A DNA stretch of 64,000 bases from the NCBI RefSeq assembly GCF_900182585.1, contig NZ_FXTM01000003.1, positions 57,047 through 121,046 on the forward strand. Reading direction: 5' to 3'. Shown here in pieces: positions 36,829-45,341 of this stretch (its first letter is position 1; each line of letters opens with the position of its first letter). Origin of the DNA: Balnearium lithotrophicum (GTDB lineage Bacteria > Aquificota > Aquificia > Desulfurobacteriales > Desulfurobacteriaceae). The notes under the pieces were generated by a model that did not search any database, was not told the DNA's origin, and saw only the letters and a program-made list of their open reading frames with translations. Made by a program: the position numbers and the translations under genes.

Positions 36829-37380
36829 CTATTTAGTTAAAATCTCAACCTTTGACTTTCTCTCAACGGAGTTAACATAGTTATTCAGAGCTCTACTAAA
36901 CTCCTGCTTCTCCTTCTGTTGCTGCAAACTCTTTACAATAAAGGGTTTAATGACATCGTACGAAATGGTTTTTCCGTTTGCATCCTTAAAGGTTGCCTTG
37001 TTCTTTTCGTAGAAGGCCTTTGCCTCACTGTCTGATACGCTAACGGGAGAGAGTTTTATGTGCTTTCTAACGAGGGCCTGTACGAGTATTCTCCTCTTCA
37101 TAAGTTCAATTTCCTTTTGAACTTGAGGGTCCTTATCAATTCCTTCCTTAATTGCTTCCTGATAGAGAAGTTCCTCTTTAATTAAATTTTGAAGTAACTG
37201 CTTTCTGAACTGTGGATTGTTTTTTAGTGTCTGGTAGTTTGGTGGAAGTGAGTTTATCATTTGGTCTAAGTCCTTTTCAGTTATGGCCTTACCGTTTACC
37301 TTTGCTAAAACTTTTTCGGCTGCGACAGCTCCTATGGATAGGGAGAAAACCACTGGAACAGATAGAATTAGACTTTTCAA
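36829..37380 (-). CDS. SurA N-terminal-domain chaperone lacking a parvulin domain
   Basis: A 183-aa protein with signal peptide (KSLILSVPVVFSLSIGAVAA) and a SurA-N/trigger-factor-like helical body: VLAKVNGKAITEKDLDQMINSLPPNYQ, LLQNLIKEELLYQEAIKEG, VQKEIELMKRRILVQALV and SDSEAKAFYEKNK. The parvulin core that normally follows is replaced by a short linker (FKDANGKTISYDVIKPFI) and the closing helix. The start TTG 37380 is set by GGAGG 6 nt upstream; a longer reading from 37440 would put 20 residues before the signal peptide. Probably a periplasmic holdase working with its neighbour. Confidence 0.8.
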   Translation of the reverse strand: MKSLILSVPVVFSLSIGAVAAEKVLAKVNGKAITEKDLDQMINSLPPNYQTLKNNPQFRKQLLQNLIKEELLYQEAIKEGIDKDPQVQKEIELMKRRILVQALVRKHIKLSPVSVSDSEAKAFYEKNKATFKDANGKTISYDVIKPFIVKSLQQQKEKQEFSRALNNYVNSVERKSKVEILTK

Positions 37381-37502
37381 CTTAATCCTCCGAAAATAAA
37401 AGTTTTTTCTAAACTTAGGAAAATTCAACTCCAATTGCAAAGAAAAATCCCGAGCATAATTTTATGCTGGAAATTTTCCCCAACCCTATAGAAGGTGAAG
37501 AA

Positions 37503-38006
37503 GTGAAGAGAAAAGTAAATCTCAGTGAAATTACCGCAAAGGAACCCTTGAAGGTAAAAACAACTATTCAACCTTCCATTATGAACTTACCAAAGGAGGA
37601 AGTTAGTAGTTCCTCCCCCTTTGAGTTGGAAGTTGAAATAACAAAGAAGGCCGTTGGATACCAGTTTAAAGGGAAAATAAGCGGAGAAGTTGAACTTACA
37701 TGTAGCAGGTGCCTTAAGAAGTACAAGCAGAGGATAGAAAACGAATTTGATTATAAGATGCTTCCCACGTCTGAAATTGGTGGAGGAGAGATAAAGGGAA
37801 GCGACCTTGATGTAAAATTCTCGGACGAAAGTGTAGTTGACCTTGCAGAGGTAACGGAGGAACAGATTCTCCTCAACTTACCGGTTAAACCCCTCTGTAG
37901 TGAGGAGTGTGAGGGAGTTAACTATATGGAGGAAAAAGAAGAGGCAGAGGAGAGCTGGAAGAGCAAACTCAAGGAGTTAAAAAATAAACTAAAGGATAAG
38001 GAGTAG
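37503..38006 (+). CDS. yceD: YceD/DUF177 family protein
   Basis: A 167-aa protein of the DUF177 family, which almost always precedes rpmF and is implicated in 23S rRNA biogenesis. The family cysteines are present: [11 protein letters not shown] in the middle and LCSEEC near the end, a possible metal site. The start is taken as GTG 37503 with AAGGTGA upstream; ATG 37464 has no ribosome site and would lie within the likely promoter. rpmF follows after 4 nt. Confidence 0.85.
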   Translation: MKRKVNLSEITAKEPLKVKTTIQPSIMNLPKEEVSSSSPFELEVEITKKAVGYQFKGKISGEVELTCSRCLKKYKQRIENEFDYKMLPTSEIGGGEIKGSDLDVKFSDESVVDLAEVTEEQILLNLPVKPLCSEECEGVNYMEEKEEAEESWKSKLKELKNKLKDKE

Positions 38007-38010
38007 AAGG

Positions 38011-38190
38011 ATGGCAGTTCCAAAGAGAAAGGTATCGAGGACAAGAAGGGACAAGAGAAGAACCCACTGGAAGGCAAAGAATCCTGCTATTTCTGTGTGT
38101 CCAAACTGCCTTCAGCCTAAGCTTCCCCACAGAGTTTGTAAGCACTGTGGTTACTACAAGGGGGAAACAGTAGTAGAGGTTGAGGAGTAA
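38011..38190 (+). CDS. rpmF: 50S ribosomal protein L32
   Basis: A 59-aa basic protein beginning [20 protein letters not shown], with a zinc knuckle CPNC...CKHC in its second half, so it is the zinc-binding form. The ATG lies 4 nt after yceD and the stop TAA touches the plsX ATG. The yceD-rpmF-plsX-fabH order is a widely conserved operon. Confidence 0.97.
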   Translation: MAVPKRKVSRTRRDKRRTHWKAKNPAISVCPNCLQPKLPHRVCKHCGYYKGETVVEVEE

Positions 38191-39189
38191 ATGAGAATTG
38201 TCCTTGACGCTATGGGGGGAGACTATGCCCCCCATGTTCCCGTTATGGGAGCAGTCCAAGCGGCTAAGGAGCTTGATGTTAACGTTTTACTGGTTGGAGA
38301 TAGGGAGTTAGTAGAGAGGGAGCTCCGGAAGTTTTCTTTCCCACCTGAGAAGATAGAAGTCGTCCACGCTGAAGATTCAGTCCCAATGGACGAACAGCCT
38401 TCAAAGGCTTTAAAGAGGAGAAATTCCTCAATTCATAAGGGATTGGAGCTCTTAAAGAAGGGAGAGGCCGATGCTTTTGTTAGTGCTGGAAACACCGGTG
38501 CAGTAATGGCTATCTCCCTATTTACGATAGGGAGACTTAGAGGTATTGAAAGACCAGCTATAACAACAATTTTTCCCAACTTAAAGGGGCATACCTTTCT
38601 CCTTGATGTTGGAGCCAACGTTGACTGTAAACCAAACCACCTCCTTCAATTTGCAATAATGGGAAGTGCCTATGCAAAGTACGTTTTAGGAGAGGAAAAC
38701 CCAAGGATAGGTCTTTTAAACATAGGTGAAGAGGAAGGAAAGGGAAACGAACTGACTAAGGAGGCATACAAGCTTTTAAAGGAGGCCTCTAAAAAGGGAT
38801 TAAACTTTGTCGGAAATGCCGAGGGAAGGGACATATTCTCGGGAGATTTTGACGTTGTTGTCTGTGATGGTTTTGTGGGAAATGTGGTTTTAAAGCTCAG
38901 TGAGAGTTTGGCAAAGATACTTGCAAAGATTTTAAAGGAAGAGATAGAAAAGAGTTGGATTTCAAAAATAGGGGCCATAACCCTCAAGCCTGCAATAAAG
39001 GGGTTCAAGAGGAGAATAGACTATGCAGAGTGGGGAGGAGCTCCCCTTTTAGGAATTAAAGCACCTGTTATAATTTCCCATGGAAGTTCCAATGCCAAGG
39101 CAATAAAGAACGCCATCAGAACGGCAACCCAATTTGTTAAGTCGGAACTTAACAGGCACATTGAGGAAGAAATAGAGAGGTACGGGTAG
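38191..39189 (+). CDS. plsX: Phosphate acyltransferase PlsX
   Basis: A 332-aa peripheral membrane enzyme that makes acyl-phosphate from acyl-ACP for phospholipid synthesis. MRIVLDAMGGDYAPH at the start, SAGNTGAVMA, LDVGANVDCKP, GLLNIGEEEGKGN and DGFVGNVVLKLSE are all PlsX blocks. The ATG directly follows the rpmF stop. fabH is 4 nt downstream. Confidence 0.96.
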   Translation: MRIVLDAMGGDYAPHVPVMGAVQAAKELDVNVLLVGDRELVERELRKFSFPPEKIEVVHAEDSVPMDEQPSKALKRRNSSIHKGLELLKKGEADAFVSAGNTGAVMAISLFTIGRLRGIERPAITTIFPNLKGHTFLLDVGANVDCKPNHLLQFAIMGSAYAKYVLGEENPRIGLLNIGEEEGKGNELTKEAYKLLKEASKKGLNFVGNAEGRDIFSGDFDVVVCDGFVGNVVLKLSESLAKILAKILKEEIEKSWISKIGAITLKPAIKGFKRRIDYAEWGGAPLLGIKAPVIISHGSSNAKAIKNAIRTATQFVKSELNRHIEEEIERYG

Positions 39190-39193
39190 TTAA

Positions 39194-40138
39194 ATGGGTG
39201 TATCCATCGTTTCAACAGGTTCCTACGTTCCAGATAGAGTCCTTAAAAACACCGATTTGGAGAAAATGGTCGAAACGTCTGACGAGTGGATAACTACAAG
39301 GACGGGAATTAAGGAGAGGAGAATCAGCGAAGGTGAGACAACATCGGACATGGCTACAGAGGCAGTTTTAAGGGCTCTAAACGGAAAATCCTCTCCAGAG
39401 GATGTTGAATTAATCGTAGTTGCAACCGCAACTCCAGATGCCTTCTTCCCGTCAACTGCCTGTAAAGTCCAATCAAAGATAGAAAATAAGGGTGCCGTTG
39501 TCTTTGATATATCCGCTGCATGTTCAGGTTTTATCTACGCCCTTTACGTTGCAGACTCCATAATGAGGAGTAAGAACGTAAAAAAGGCTGTAGTTGTAGG
39601 GGCAGAGAGGTTTTCCAAGATTGTTAACTGGAAGGATAGGACGACCTGCATTCTCTTTGGAGATGGAGCAGGAGCAGTTTTACTAGAACATAGCGATAAC
39701 GAAGGAGTATTGGGTTTTGACATAGGGGCAGATGGTTCCTACGGCGAGCTCCTTGCCGTTCCCTCCGTCGGCTCAAACGAGGAGTATCCATTCTACGTTA
39801 GGATGAAGGGTAACGAGGTTTTTAAAATTGCTGTTAGGACCATGGTTGATTCAATCGGTAGGGTTTTAGAGAAGACGGGATTAAAAGCTGACGATATATC
39901 CCTCTTAATCCCTCATCAGGCAAACATCAGGATAATCAATGCAGTAGCTGAAAGGGTAGGAATTCCAAAGGAGAAGGTCTTTGTAAACCTTGATAGGTAC
40001 GGGAATACAAGTGCTGCTTCAATTCCCATAGCCTTAGATGAAGCCGTTAGAGAGGGAAAAGTAAAGAGTGGCGATTTAGTCCTAATGACTGCTTTTGGTG
40101 GAGGATTCACCTGGGGTTCTTGTATTGTAAGGCTTTAG
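39194..40138 (+). CDS. fabH: 3-oxoacyl-ACP synthase III
   Basis: A 314-aa condensing enzyme that starts fatty-acid synthesis from acetyl-CoA and malonyl-ACP. The catalytic Cys is in DISAACSGFIYAL, His in LLIPHQANIRI and Asn in YGNTSAASIP. TRTGIKERRI near residue 35 is conserved in FabH. The ATG follows plsX by 4 nt. The conserved operon is then interrupted by an AT-rich gene before fabK. Confidence 0.96.
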   Translation: MGVSIVSTGSYVPDRVLKNTDLEKMVETSDEWITTRTGIKERRISEGETTSDMATEAVLRALNGKSSPEDVELIVVATATPDAFFPSTACKVQSKIENKGAVVFDISAACSGFIYALYVADSIMRSKNVKKAVVVGAERFSKIVNWKDRTTCILFGDGAGAVLLEHSDNEGVLGFDIGADGSYGELLAVPSVGSNEEYPFYVRMKGNEVFKIAVRTMVDSIGRVLEKTGLKADDISLLIPHQANIRIINAVAERVGIPKEKVFVNLDRYGNTSAASIPIALDEAVREGKVKSGDLVLMTAFGGGFTWGSCIVRL

Positions 40139-40162
40139 AAAATTGAGTTCTTGGAGAAGTTT

Positions 40163-40924
40163 ATGGAAAAATTTGAAAATTTAGGTAAAAATGGCAAGGT
40201 TTATTTCAAATCTGAATTGAAAGGGAAGTCTTCAAGGATATTAAATGAATTTCTTTTAGAATCATTGAAAAATTTTGCCAACGTTTCAATGAATTTTGTA
40301 AGACAAGATTTAGAAGATTTTCCATTTATATATGGTGAAAAAACTTTACCTTCCGTTCTCATTCCGGCTTTTAGAATGGCTTCTAAAGAGAAAATCGTCT
40401 TTTCTGAATACCCAGTTGATAGGGAAAAACTTACAGATAGAAGTACTAATGGAAGCAAGGAAAAAATCGGAAGAGTTGATTATTTTATATTTCACAATGG
40501 TTTAGAAATTATCGTAGAAACTAAATTTAGTTGGATATCTTACAATTCTCTAAAACTAGAATTTAACCTTGATAAAAGTATAAAAAAAGAACTCTTCACT
40601 TTATTAGGAAAAGCTATTGAGCAAATCAGAAGTGTTAAATGGGAAGGGGTAGAAAAACTTGTACTTATGGTTGTTCCTATCTATTATGCTATAAGTTCTA
40701 AAAAAGACGTAAAGGTTTTTAAAGAAATTAAAGGTGACTTAATAGAGAATGATTTAATAAGTGGTATTTATAATACAATGTTAACTCGGGCTAAAAACTT
40801 TTTAGCTGAATTTCAGCCCTTTTTAGGATATTGGTTTCTTTCCACTTTTCATGAATATTATTTGGAGTGGGAAAATAGAAAGGAGGCTTATCCTTACATT
40901 CTGTTTTTAGGAGGACGAGTTTAG
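40163..40924 (+). CDS. Hypothetical protein with PD-(D/E)xK nuclease-like motif, AT-rich insertion in the fab operon
   Basis: A 253-aa soluble protein starting at ATG 40163, with TTGGAGAAG upstream. GRVDYFIFHNGLEIIVETKFSW contains D, 10 residues on, E-T-K: the D...ExK pattern of restriction-like nucleases, with an upstream conserved-looking E. The family is not recognised, and other ExK proteins without nuclease activity exist. It is clearly richer in A+T than fabH and fabK and I found no GAGCTC in it, so it was probably acquired later. It splits an otherwise classic fabH-fabK run but keeps the strand and spacing. Confidence 0.55.
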   Translation: MEKFENLGKNGKVYFKSELKGKSSRILNEFLLESLKNFANVSMNFVRQDLEDFPFIYGEKTLPSVLIPAFRMASKEKIVFSEYPVDREKLTDRSTNGSKEKIGRVDYFIFHNGLEIIVETKFSWISYNSLKLEFNLDKSIKKELFTLLGKAIEQIRSVKWEGVEKLVLMVVPIYYAISSKKDVKVFKEIKGDLIENDLISGIYNTMLTRAKNFLAEFQPFLGYWFLSTFHEYYLEWENRKEAYPYILFLGGRV

Positions 40925-40939
40925 TTAATCGGAGGGAGA

Positions 40940-41890
40940 ATGTTAAAAACGAGGCTGTGTGAGATTTTGGGAATTGAGTATCCGCTCCTTCAGGGGGGAA
41001 TGGCATGGATAGCGGATGCAGAATTGGCAGCTGCCGTTTCTAATGCTGGAGCTCTCGGAATAATTGCCGGCGGAAGCAGAAGTGCAGAGGAGTTGAGGCA
41101 GGAGATAAGGAAGTGTAAGGAGCTGACGGATAAGCCCTTTGGTGTTAACATAATGCTCATGATGCCAAACGCTGAGGAGATAATAAAGGTCTGTTTGGAG
41201 GAAGAAGTTCCCGTTGTAACTACGGGAGCCGGAAATCCCGGTAAGTACATTCCTGCATTTAAGGAGAAGGGAATAAAAGTTATTCCGGTTGTTGCAAGTG
41301 ATGCCTTGGCAAAGAGGATGGAGAGAATAGGAGTTGACGCTGTTGTTGCTGAAGGAATGGAAGCAGGAGGACACATAGGAAAGTTAACAACTATGGTTCT
41401 TATTCCCTCCATTGTTAGGGCAGTAAGTATTCCGGTTATTGCGGCCGGAGGAATAGCTTTAGGAGAGCAAGCAGCTGCGGCCTTTGCCTTAGGTGCAGAG
41501 GGCATTCAGGTTGGAACGAGATTTCTAACTGCAAAGGAGTGCAACGTTCATCCAAAGTACAAGGAAAAAATACTAAAGGCCAGGTTTAACCAGGTTACAG
41601 TAACGGGAATAACTACAGGACATCCTGTTAGGCTAATCGAGAATAAACTGACCAAGAAGTTTGCTGAACTTGAGTTTTCTGGAGCTCCAAAGGAGGAATT
41701 GGAGGAGCTTGGAAGGGGAAGGTTAAGGCTTGCAGCTGAAAAGGGAGACGTGGAGTGGGGCTCCGTTATGGCCGGTCAAGTGGTTGGGTACATTAAGAAA
41801 GAGGAGTCTGCAGAGGAGATTGTTAAGGACATAATGGAGGGAGCAGAGAAAACGCTAAAAGAATTGTGCAGTAAGTTTTTCAACTGCTAA
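40940..41890 (+). CDS. fabK: Enoyl-ACP reductase II (FMN-dependent)
   Basis: A 316-aa FMN TIM-barrel enzyme of the 2-nitropropane dioxygenase superfamily. [61 protein letters not shown] and [28 protein letters not shown] are FabK blocks. It would do the last reduction of fatty-acid elongation in place of FabI. Position next to fabH supports FabK over nitronate monooxygenase. GGAGGGAG precedes the ATG. Confidence 0.92.
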   Translation: MLKTRLCEILGIEYPLLQGGMAWIADAELAAAVSNAGALGIIAGGSRSAEELRQEIRKCKELTDKPFGVNIMLMMPNAEEIIKVCLEEEVPVVTTGAGNPGKYIPAFKEKGIKVIPVVASDALAKRMERIGVDAVVAEGMEAGGHIGKLTTMVLIPSIVRAVSIPVIAAGGIALGEQAAAAFALGAEGIQVGTRFLTAKECNVHPKYKEKILKARFNQVTVTGITTGHPVRLIENKLTKKFAELEFSGAPKEELEELGRGRLRLAAEKGDVEWGSVMAGQVVGYIKKEESAEEIVKDIMEGAEKTLKELCSKFFNC

Positions 41891-41900
41891 GGGAGAAAGG

Positions 41901-42365
41901 ATGAAAATTCACGAAGGGAAACTCTGGGCAGAGGGCTTTAGGTTCGGAATAGTTGTATCAAGGTTTAACTCATTTATAACCGAAAGGTTGGTTGAGGGAG
42001 CTTTAGACTGCCTAAAAAGGCACGGATGTAGAGATGAGGATGTAGAAATTTTCAAGGTTCCCGGCTCCTTTGAGATACCTCTCGTTGCAAAGAAGCTGGC
42101 AAAGAGTGGAAAGTTTGATGCCGTAATAGCCTTAGGTGCAGTAATAAGGGGAGAAACTCCTCACTTTGACTATGTTGCAGCCGAAGTTTCCAAGGGCGTT
42201 GCAAGTGCATCCTTGGAAACAGAAAAGCCGATAATCTTTGGTGTTCTTACCACGGATACTGTTGAACAGGCGATAGATAGGGCAGGAGCAAAGGCAGGAA
42301 ACAAGGGATGGGAGGCAGCTCTCTCTGCAGTTGAGATGGTAAACCTCCTCAAGGAGGTAGGCTGA
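41901..42365 (+). CDS. ribH: 6,7-dimethyl-8-ribityllumazine synthase
   Basis: A 154-aa subunit of the lumazine synthase cage, penultimate step of riboflavin synthesis. [20 protein letters not shown] binds substrate, [16 protein letters not shown] and [21 protein letters not shown] (catalytic His) are conserved, and [12 protein letters not shown] follows. Its stop TGA overlaps the nusB ATG; the ribH-nusB pairing is very common. Confidence 0.96.
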   Translation: MKIHEGKLWAEGFRFGIVVSRFNSFITERLVEGALDCLKRHGCRDEDVEIFKVPGSFEIPLVAKKLAKSGKFDAVIALGAVIRGETPHFDYVAAEVSKGVASASLETEKPIIFGVLTTDTVEQAIDRAGAKAGNKGWEAALSAVEMVNLLKEVG

Positions 42366-42808
42366 TGGAGAATTTAACTAACAAGGACAAAAAGAGGGCA
42401 AGGGAGTATGCATACCTAATAATGTACCAGGTTGACGTCTCCGGATTCTCTCCTGAGGAGATTGCAGAGACCTTCTGGGAGGAGCTTGAGGAGGAGAGGG
42501 GAAAGGAGAAGAAGGAGGTTAAGGAGCTTTCAGAAAGGCTTGTAAAGGGGGCAGTTAGAAGCCTCCTTGAGGTGGATTCAGAAATTTCAAAACACCTTAA
42601 AAAGGGTTGGATAATAGACCGTCTTCTACCTATGGACAGGTCTATTTTGAGGGTTGCAGCCTACGAACTCCTGAAGGAAAACATTTCTCCACCTGCTGTT
42701 GTTATAAACGATGCTGTTGACCTCGCAAAGGTTTACGGAGAGGATGAGAATTCCTACAAGTTCATAAATGCAGTTCTTGATAAGATTAAGAAAGATGCAG
42801 AAAAGTAG
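42365..42808 (+). CDS. nusB: Transcription antitermination factor NusB
   Basis: A 147-aa helical RNA-binding protein for rRNA antitermination. It has KDKKRAREYAYLIMYQVDVSG at the start and the conserved C-terminal half LLPMDRSILRVAAYELLKE, VVINDAVDLAKVYGEDENSYKFINAVLDKI. It starts on ATG 42365 overlapping the ribH stop and overlaps lpxI by 14 bp. Confidence 0.95.
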   Translation: MENLTNKDKKRAREYAYLIMYQVDVSGFSPEEIAETFWEELEEERGKEKKEVKELSERLVKGAVRSLLEVDSEISKHLKKGWIIDRLLPMDRSILRVAAYELLKENISPPAVVINDAVDLAKVYGEDENSYKFINAVLDKIKKDAEK

Positions 42809-43601
42809 AATCGGTTTAATTGCAGGGAAGGGGGAGCTCCCTTTAGAGTTCCTAAAATCGGCCAAGGAAAGAAATGTCAGCGTTGTAACCTTTGCCCTTG
42901 AGGGGATAACCGACAGGAAGGTTTCAGAGCTTTCAGAGGAAACGGTTTGGATAAAGCCGTTTAAACTGGGAAAGCTCCTTAAAGAGATTGAAAAGAGGAA
43001 AATAGAGAGAATAACTTCCCTTGGAAAGATAGAACACAAGGTTGCATTCAACCTTTCAGGCTTTGACCTAAAGGCTATAAAGGTCTTAGCAAGTGTCAGG
43101 GACTTTAAACCTGAAACGCTGATAAGGGCTGTTTTTAACGAAATAGAAAAATTAAAAGTCGATATTTTCTCCCCAGAGGAGTTTTTAGAACATCTCCTTT
43201 TAAAAAAGGGAAAAGTTTTAGGCATTACTCCGAGTGAGGAAACGTTAAGGGAGATGAAGAGGGGAATGGAGATAGCCAGGGAGATTGCAAGCCTTGATAT
43301 AGGACAGACGGTCGTTTTAAAGAACGGAACTGTTGTTGCAGTTGAGGGAGTTGAAGGAACTGATGAGTGTATAAGAAGGGGAGCAGAGCTCTCTGGAAAG
43401 GGATTTATCGTTTGTAAGGCAGCAAGGAAGAAACAGGATATGAGAATAGATGTTCCAACGGTAGGTGTTGAGACGGTTAAACTGGTAAAGAAGCTCGGCG
43501 GGAAAGGAATAGCCGTTGAGGGAGGGAAAACGTACGTTGTTACACCTGAAAAGGTTGAGGAGCTCTGTAAGAAGTTCAAACTAACATTCGTGGCTCTTTA
43601 G
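42795..43601 (+). CDS. lpxI: UDP-2,3-diacylglucosamine pyrophosphatase LpxI
   Basis: A 268-aa enzyme of lipid A synthesis of the type found in organisms without LpxH. KSRIGLIAGKGELPLEFLKSAKERN at the start and the C-terminal half with VVLKNGTVVAVEGVEGTDECIRRG and KQDMRIDVPTVGVETV are family blocks (DUF1009). The start is ATG 42795 inside nusB. The stop codon TAG is immediately followed by the left end of the IS200/IS605 element. Its presence confirms an LPS-type outer membrane. Confidence 0.93.
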   Translation: MQKSRIGLIAGKGELPLEFLKSAKERNVSVVTFALEGITDRKVSELSEETVWIKPFKLGKLLKEIEKRKIERITSLGKIEHKVAFNLSGFDLKAIKVLASVRDFKPETLIRAVFNEIEKLKVDIFSPEEFLEHLLLKKGKVLGITPSEETLREMKRGMEIAREIASLDIGQTVVLKNGTVVAVEGVEGTDECIRRGAELSGKGFIVCKAARKKQDMRIDVPTVGVETVKLVKKLGGKGIAVEGGKTYVVTPEKVEELCKKFKLTFVAL

Positions 43602-43620
43602 GATAAATTTTGCGCTAATC

Positions 43621-43640
43621 CTCTCCTTTTCAAAGGAGAG
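43621..43640 (+). repeat. Left-end hairpin of the IS200/IS605 element
   Basis: CTCTCCTTTTCAAAGGAGAG folds as a perfect 9-bp stem with a 2-nt loop, the TnpA recognition hairpin expected at the left end. A second small hairpin with arms ACGGC and GCCGT lies at 43650-43663 and may affect tnpA expression. Confidence 0.8.
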
Positions 43641-43703
43641 ATACAGCGCACGGCGTAAGCCGTTGTTCTGACTATGCGACAGTAGAGAATCAGCGTTATC
43701 ACC

Positions 43704-43731
43704 TTGTTTTATTGCAAATTTGTTGTATACT
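43704..43731 (+). promoter_or_regulatory. Promoter of tnpA (predicted leaderless transcript)
   Basis: TTGTTT at 43704-43709 and TATACT at 43726-43731 are separated by 16 bp. The expected start falls at about 43737-43739, on the tnpA ATG at 43738, and no Shine-Dalgarno is seen. Low-level leaderless expression would fit the tight control of this IS family. Confidence 0.55.
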
Positions 43732-43737
43732 ATCCGT

Positions 43738-44160
43738 ATGGGAAAAACAAAGCTGAAACCGACTGTAAAGAGAGGAAGAACCTGCATATATAACTGTAAC
43801 TACCACATAGTTTTTTCAACCAAATACAGGCGGAAAGTTTTGACTCCAGAAATAGAGGATTACCTGAGAAAAGTGATAATAGAAACCGGAATAGAAAAAG
43901 GATTTGACGTAGCACTGGTAGAGGTAGGGGAACAAGACCACGTTCACCTATTTGTATCAGCCCACCCGAAAGTAGCACCCTCGTATATTGTAAAAATGGT
44001 AAAGGGAATAAGTGCAAGGAAGTTGTTTTTGAAATTCCCAGAGCTTAAAAAGAAACTATGGAAAGGACACTTGTGGAATCCTTCCTACTACATAGAGACG
44101 ATAGGTTCAATTTCTGAAGACGTAATACGAAGGTATATAGAGAATCAGAAGAGGAAGTAA
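43738..44160 (+). CDS. tnpA: IS200-type Y1 HUH transposase TnpA
   Basis: A 140-aa single-strand transposase. The HUH metal motif is HVH at residues 68-70 (EQDHVHLFVS) and the nucleophilic tyrosine is Y117 in HLWNPSYYIETIG. NYHIVFSTKYRRKVL at the start is typical. It appears intact. The stop TAA touches the tnpB ATG, so tnpA and tnpB are coupled. Confidence 0.95.
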   Translation: MGKTKLKPTVKRGRTCIYNCNYHIVFSTKYRRKVLTPEIEDYLRKVIIETGIEKGFDVALVEVGEQDHVHLFVSAHPKVAPSYIVKMVKGISARKLFLKFPELKKKLWKGHLWNPSYYIETIGSISEDVIRRYIENQKRK

Positions 44161-45324
44161 ATGTTATACGTTTATCGGTTCAGGCTTTATCCGAAGGAAG
44201 GACAGATAGAGTTTCTGAACCGTCAAATAGGGCACTGTAGATTTGTTTACAACAAGCTTCTTGAAATAGCAAAGAAAGATTACGAGGTAGAGGGTAAGAA
44301 GTGGAACTATTATGAGTATAAAAAGCTCCTGCCTAAACTGAAAGAGGAGTTTTCATTTCTCAAAGAAGCAAACAGCCAATCACTCCAAGAAGCGGTAAGA
44401 TGGCTTGATAGAGCTTTTAAAAACTTCTTCAAAGGACTTGCAAAATTTCCCAAGTTCAAGAGCAAAAAGAGAACAAACAGCATATCAATTCCTCAACACT
44501 TCCGTATAGAAGGGAACAAAGTAAAGATTCCAAAACTGAAAAAGCCGATAAGATTCATAAAACACAGAGAAATAAAAGGGAAAATAAAGTCCATCACGAT
44601 TACAAAGACTCCTACGGGAAAGTTCTACCTTAACATCTTGGTAGATAGAGAGATAGAACCTCTACCGAAAGAAAACAAAATAGTAGCGATAGACGTAGGA
44701 CTTACCCATTTTTGCACTATATCAAACGGAGAAAAGATAGAGAAACCAAAACACTTAATAGAATCCGAAAAGAGGCTAAAGAAACTCCAAAGACATCTTT
44801 CAAGGAAAGAAGTAGGAAGTAAAAGGTTCCTAAGACTCAAAAAGAGAATAGCTAAGCTCCACGAAAAGATAAAAAACCAAAGGGATGACTTTCTTCACAA
44901 ACTAAGCAGAAAGATAATCGGCGATAACCAAGCCGTGATAGTGGAGGATTTAAACATCAAGGGAATGATAAAGAACTCAAGACTTGCAAAGCATATAGCA
45001 GACGCAAGCTGGAGGAGATTTATCCAGTATCTTGAATACAAGGCGAAGCTGTACGGTAGAGAGCTAATCAAGGTAGATACATTCTTTCCGTCGTCAAAAC
45101 TGTGCAGCAAGTGCGGGTATAAGAACGATGGATTAAAACTCTCTGATAGAGAGTGGACTTGTCCCTTATGTAAAACAAAACACGACAGGGACATTAACGC
45201 AGCGCTTAACCTGTTGAAAGAAGGTCTCACCCGCCTTAAAAGGGTGGTAGGGGTGGACCGCCCCGAACTTATGCCCGTGGAGGGTGCGATGGCACCCTGT
45301 GAAGCGGGAAGCCCCTCACTTTAG
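44161..45324 (+). CDS. tnpB: TnpB RNA-guided nuclease of IS605
   Basis: A 387-aa protein with a complete RuvC-like site: D178 in VAIDVGLTHF, E262 in VIVEDLNIKGM and D344 in HDRDINAA. A zinc knuckle lies between (C315-x2-C318...C334-x2-C337). The N-terminal helix-turn-helix region starts with the usual YRFRLYPKEGQIEFLN. TnpB proteins use an RNA from the element's right end to cut DNA beside the insertion motif. All catalytic residues are kept, so activity is likely. The stop codon lies inside the right-end hairpin, so the reRNA overlaps the coding end. Confidence 0.95.
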   Translation: MLYVYRFRLYPKEGQIEFLNRQIGHCRFVYNKLLEIAKKDYEVEGKKWNYYEYKKLLPKLKEEFSFLKEANSQSLQEAVRWLDRAFKNFFKGLAKFPKFKSKKRTNSISIPQHFRIEGNKVKIPKLKKPIRFIKHREIKGKIKSITITKTPTGKFYLNILVDREIEPLPKENKIVAIDVGLTHFCTISNGEKIEKPKHLIESEKRLKKLQRHLSRKEVGSKRFLRLKKRIAKLHEKIKNQRDDFLHKLSRKIIGDNQAVIVEDLNIKGMIKNSRLAKHIADASWRRFIQYLEYKAKLYGRELIKVDTFFPSSKLCSKCGYKNDGLKLSDREWTCPLCKTKHDRDINAALNLLKEGLTRLKRVVGVDRPELMPVEGAMAPCEAGSPSL

Positions 45325-45341
45325 TGAGGGGAGGAGGTCAC
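45220..45341 (+). ncRNA. Predicted reRNA (omega RNA) scaffold of TnpB
   Basis: The tnpB 3' part and right end contain strong stems: GGGTGC-GATG-GCACCC at 45282-45297 and the 9-bp right-end hairpin at 45312-45331, then AGGAGGTCAC. In this family the guide is copied from flanking DNA directly after the right end, here beginning ATTAACTCC at 45342. The 5' limit is a guess and RNA evidence is needed. Confidence 0.6.
45312..45331 (+). repeat. Right-end hairpin of the IS200/IS605 element
   Basis: CCCCTCACTTTAGTGAGGGG is a perfect 9-bp stem with a 2-nt loop containing the tnpB stop codon. It is the TnpA right-end recognition hairpin and the 3' scaffold stem of the reRNA. Confidence 0.85.

Larger units (their letters stand above)
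43602..45341 (+). mobile_element. Complete IS200/IS605-family insertion sequence
   Basis: About 1.74 kb with tnpA and tnpB in tandem, no inverted-repeat ends, and subterminal hairpins at the left (43621-43640) and right (45312-45331), as this single-strand transposing family requires. The left border is placed just after the lpxI stop (TTTAG) and the right border after GGTCAC at 45341; both are estimates. It sits between the convergent stops of lpxI and the alcohol dehydrogenase gene. No GAGCTC was seen in it. Confidence 0.85.

Noticed and set aside
42626..43579. 317-codon minus-strand frame opposite nusB and lpxI
   Set aside because: Antisense shadow: low-complexity Ser/Phe/Thr composition, no motif, and both plus-strand genes are well-known families.
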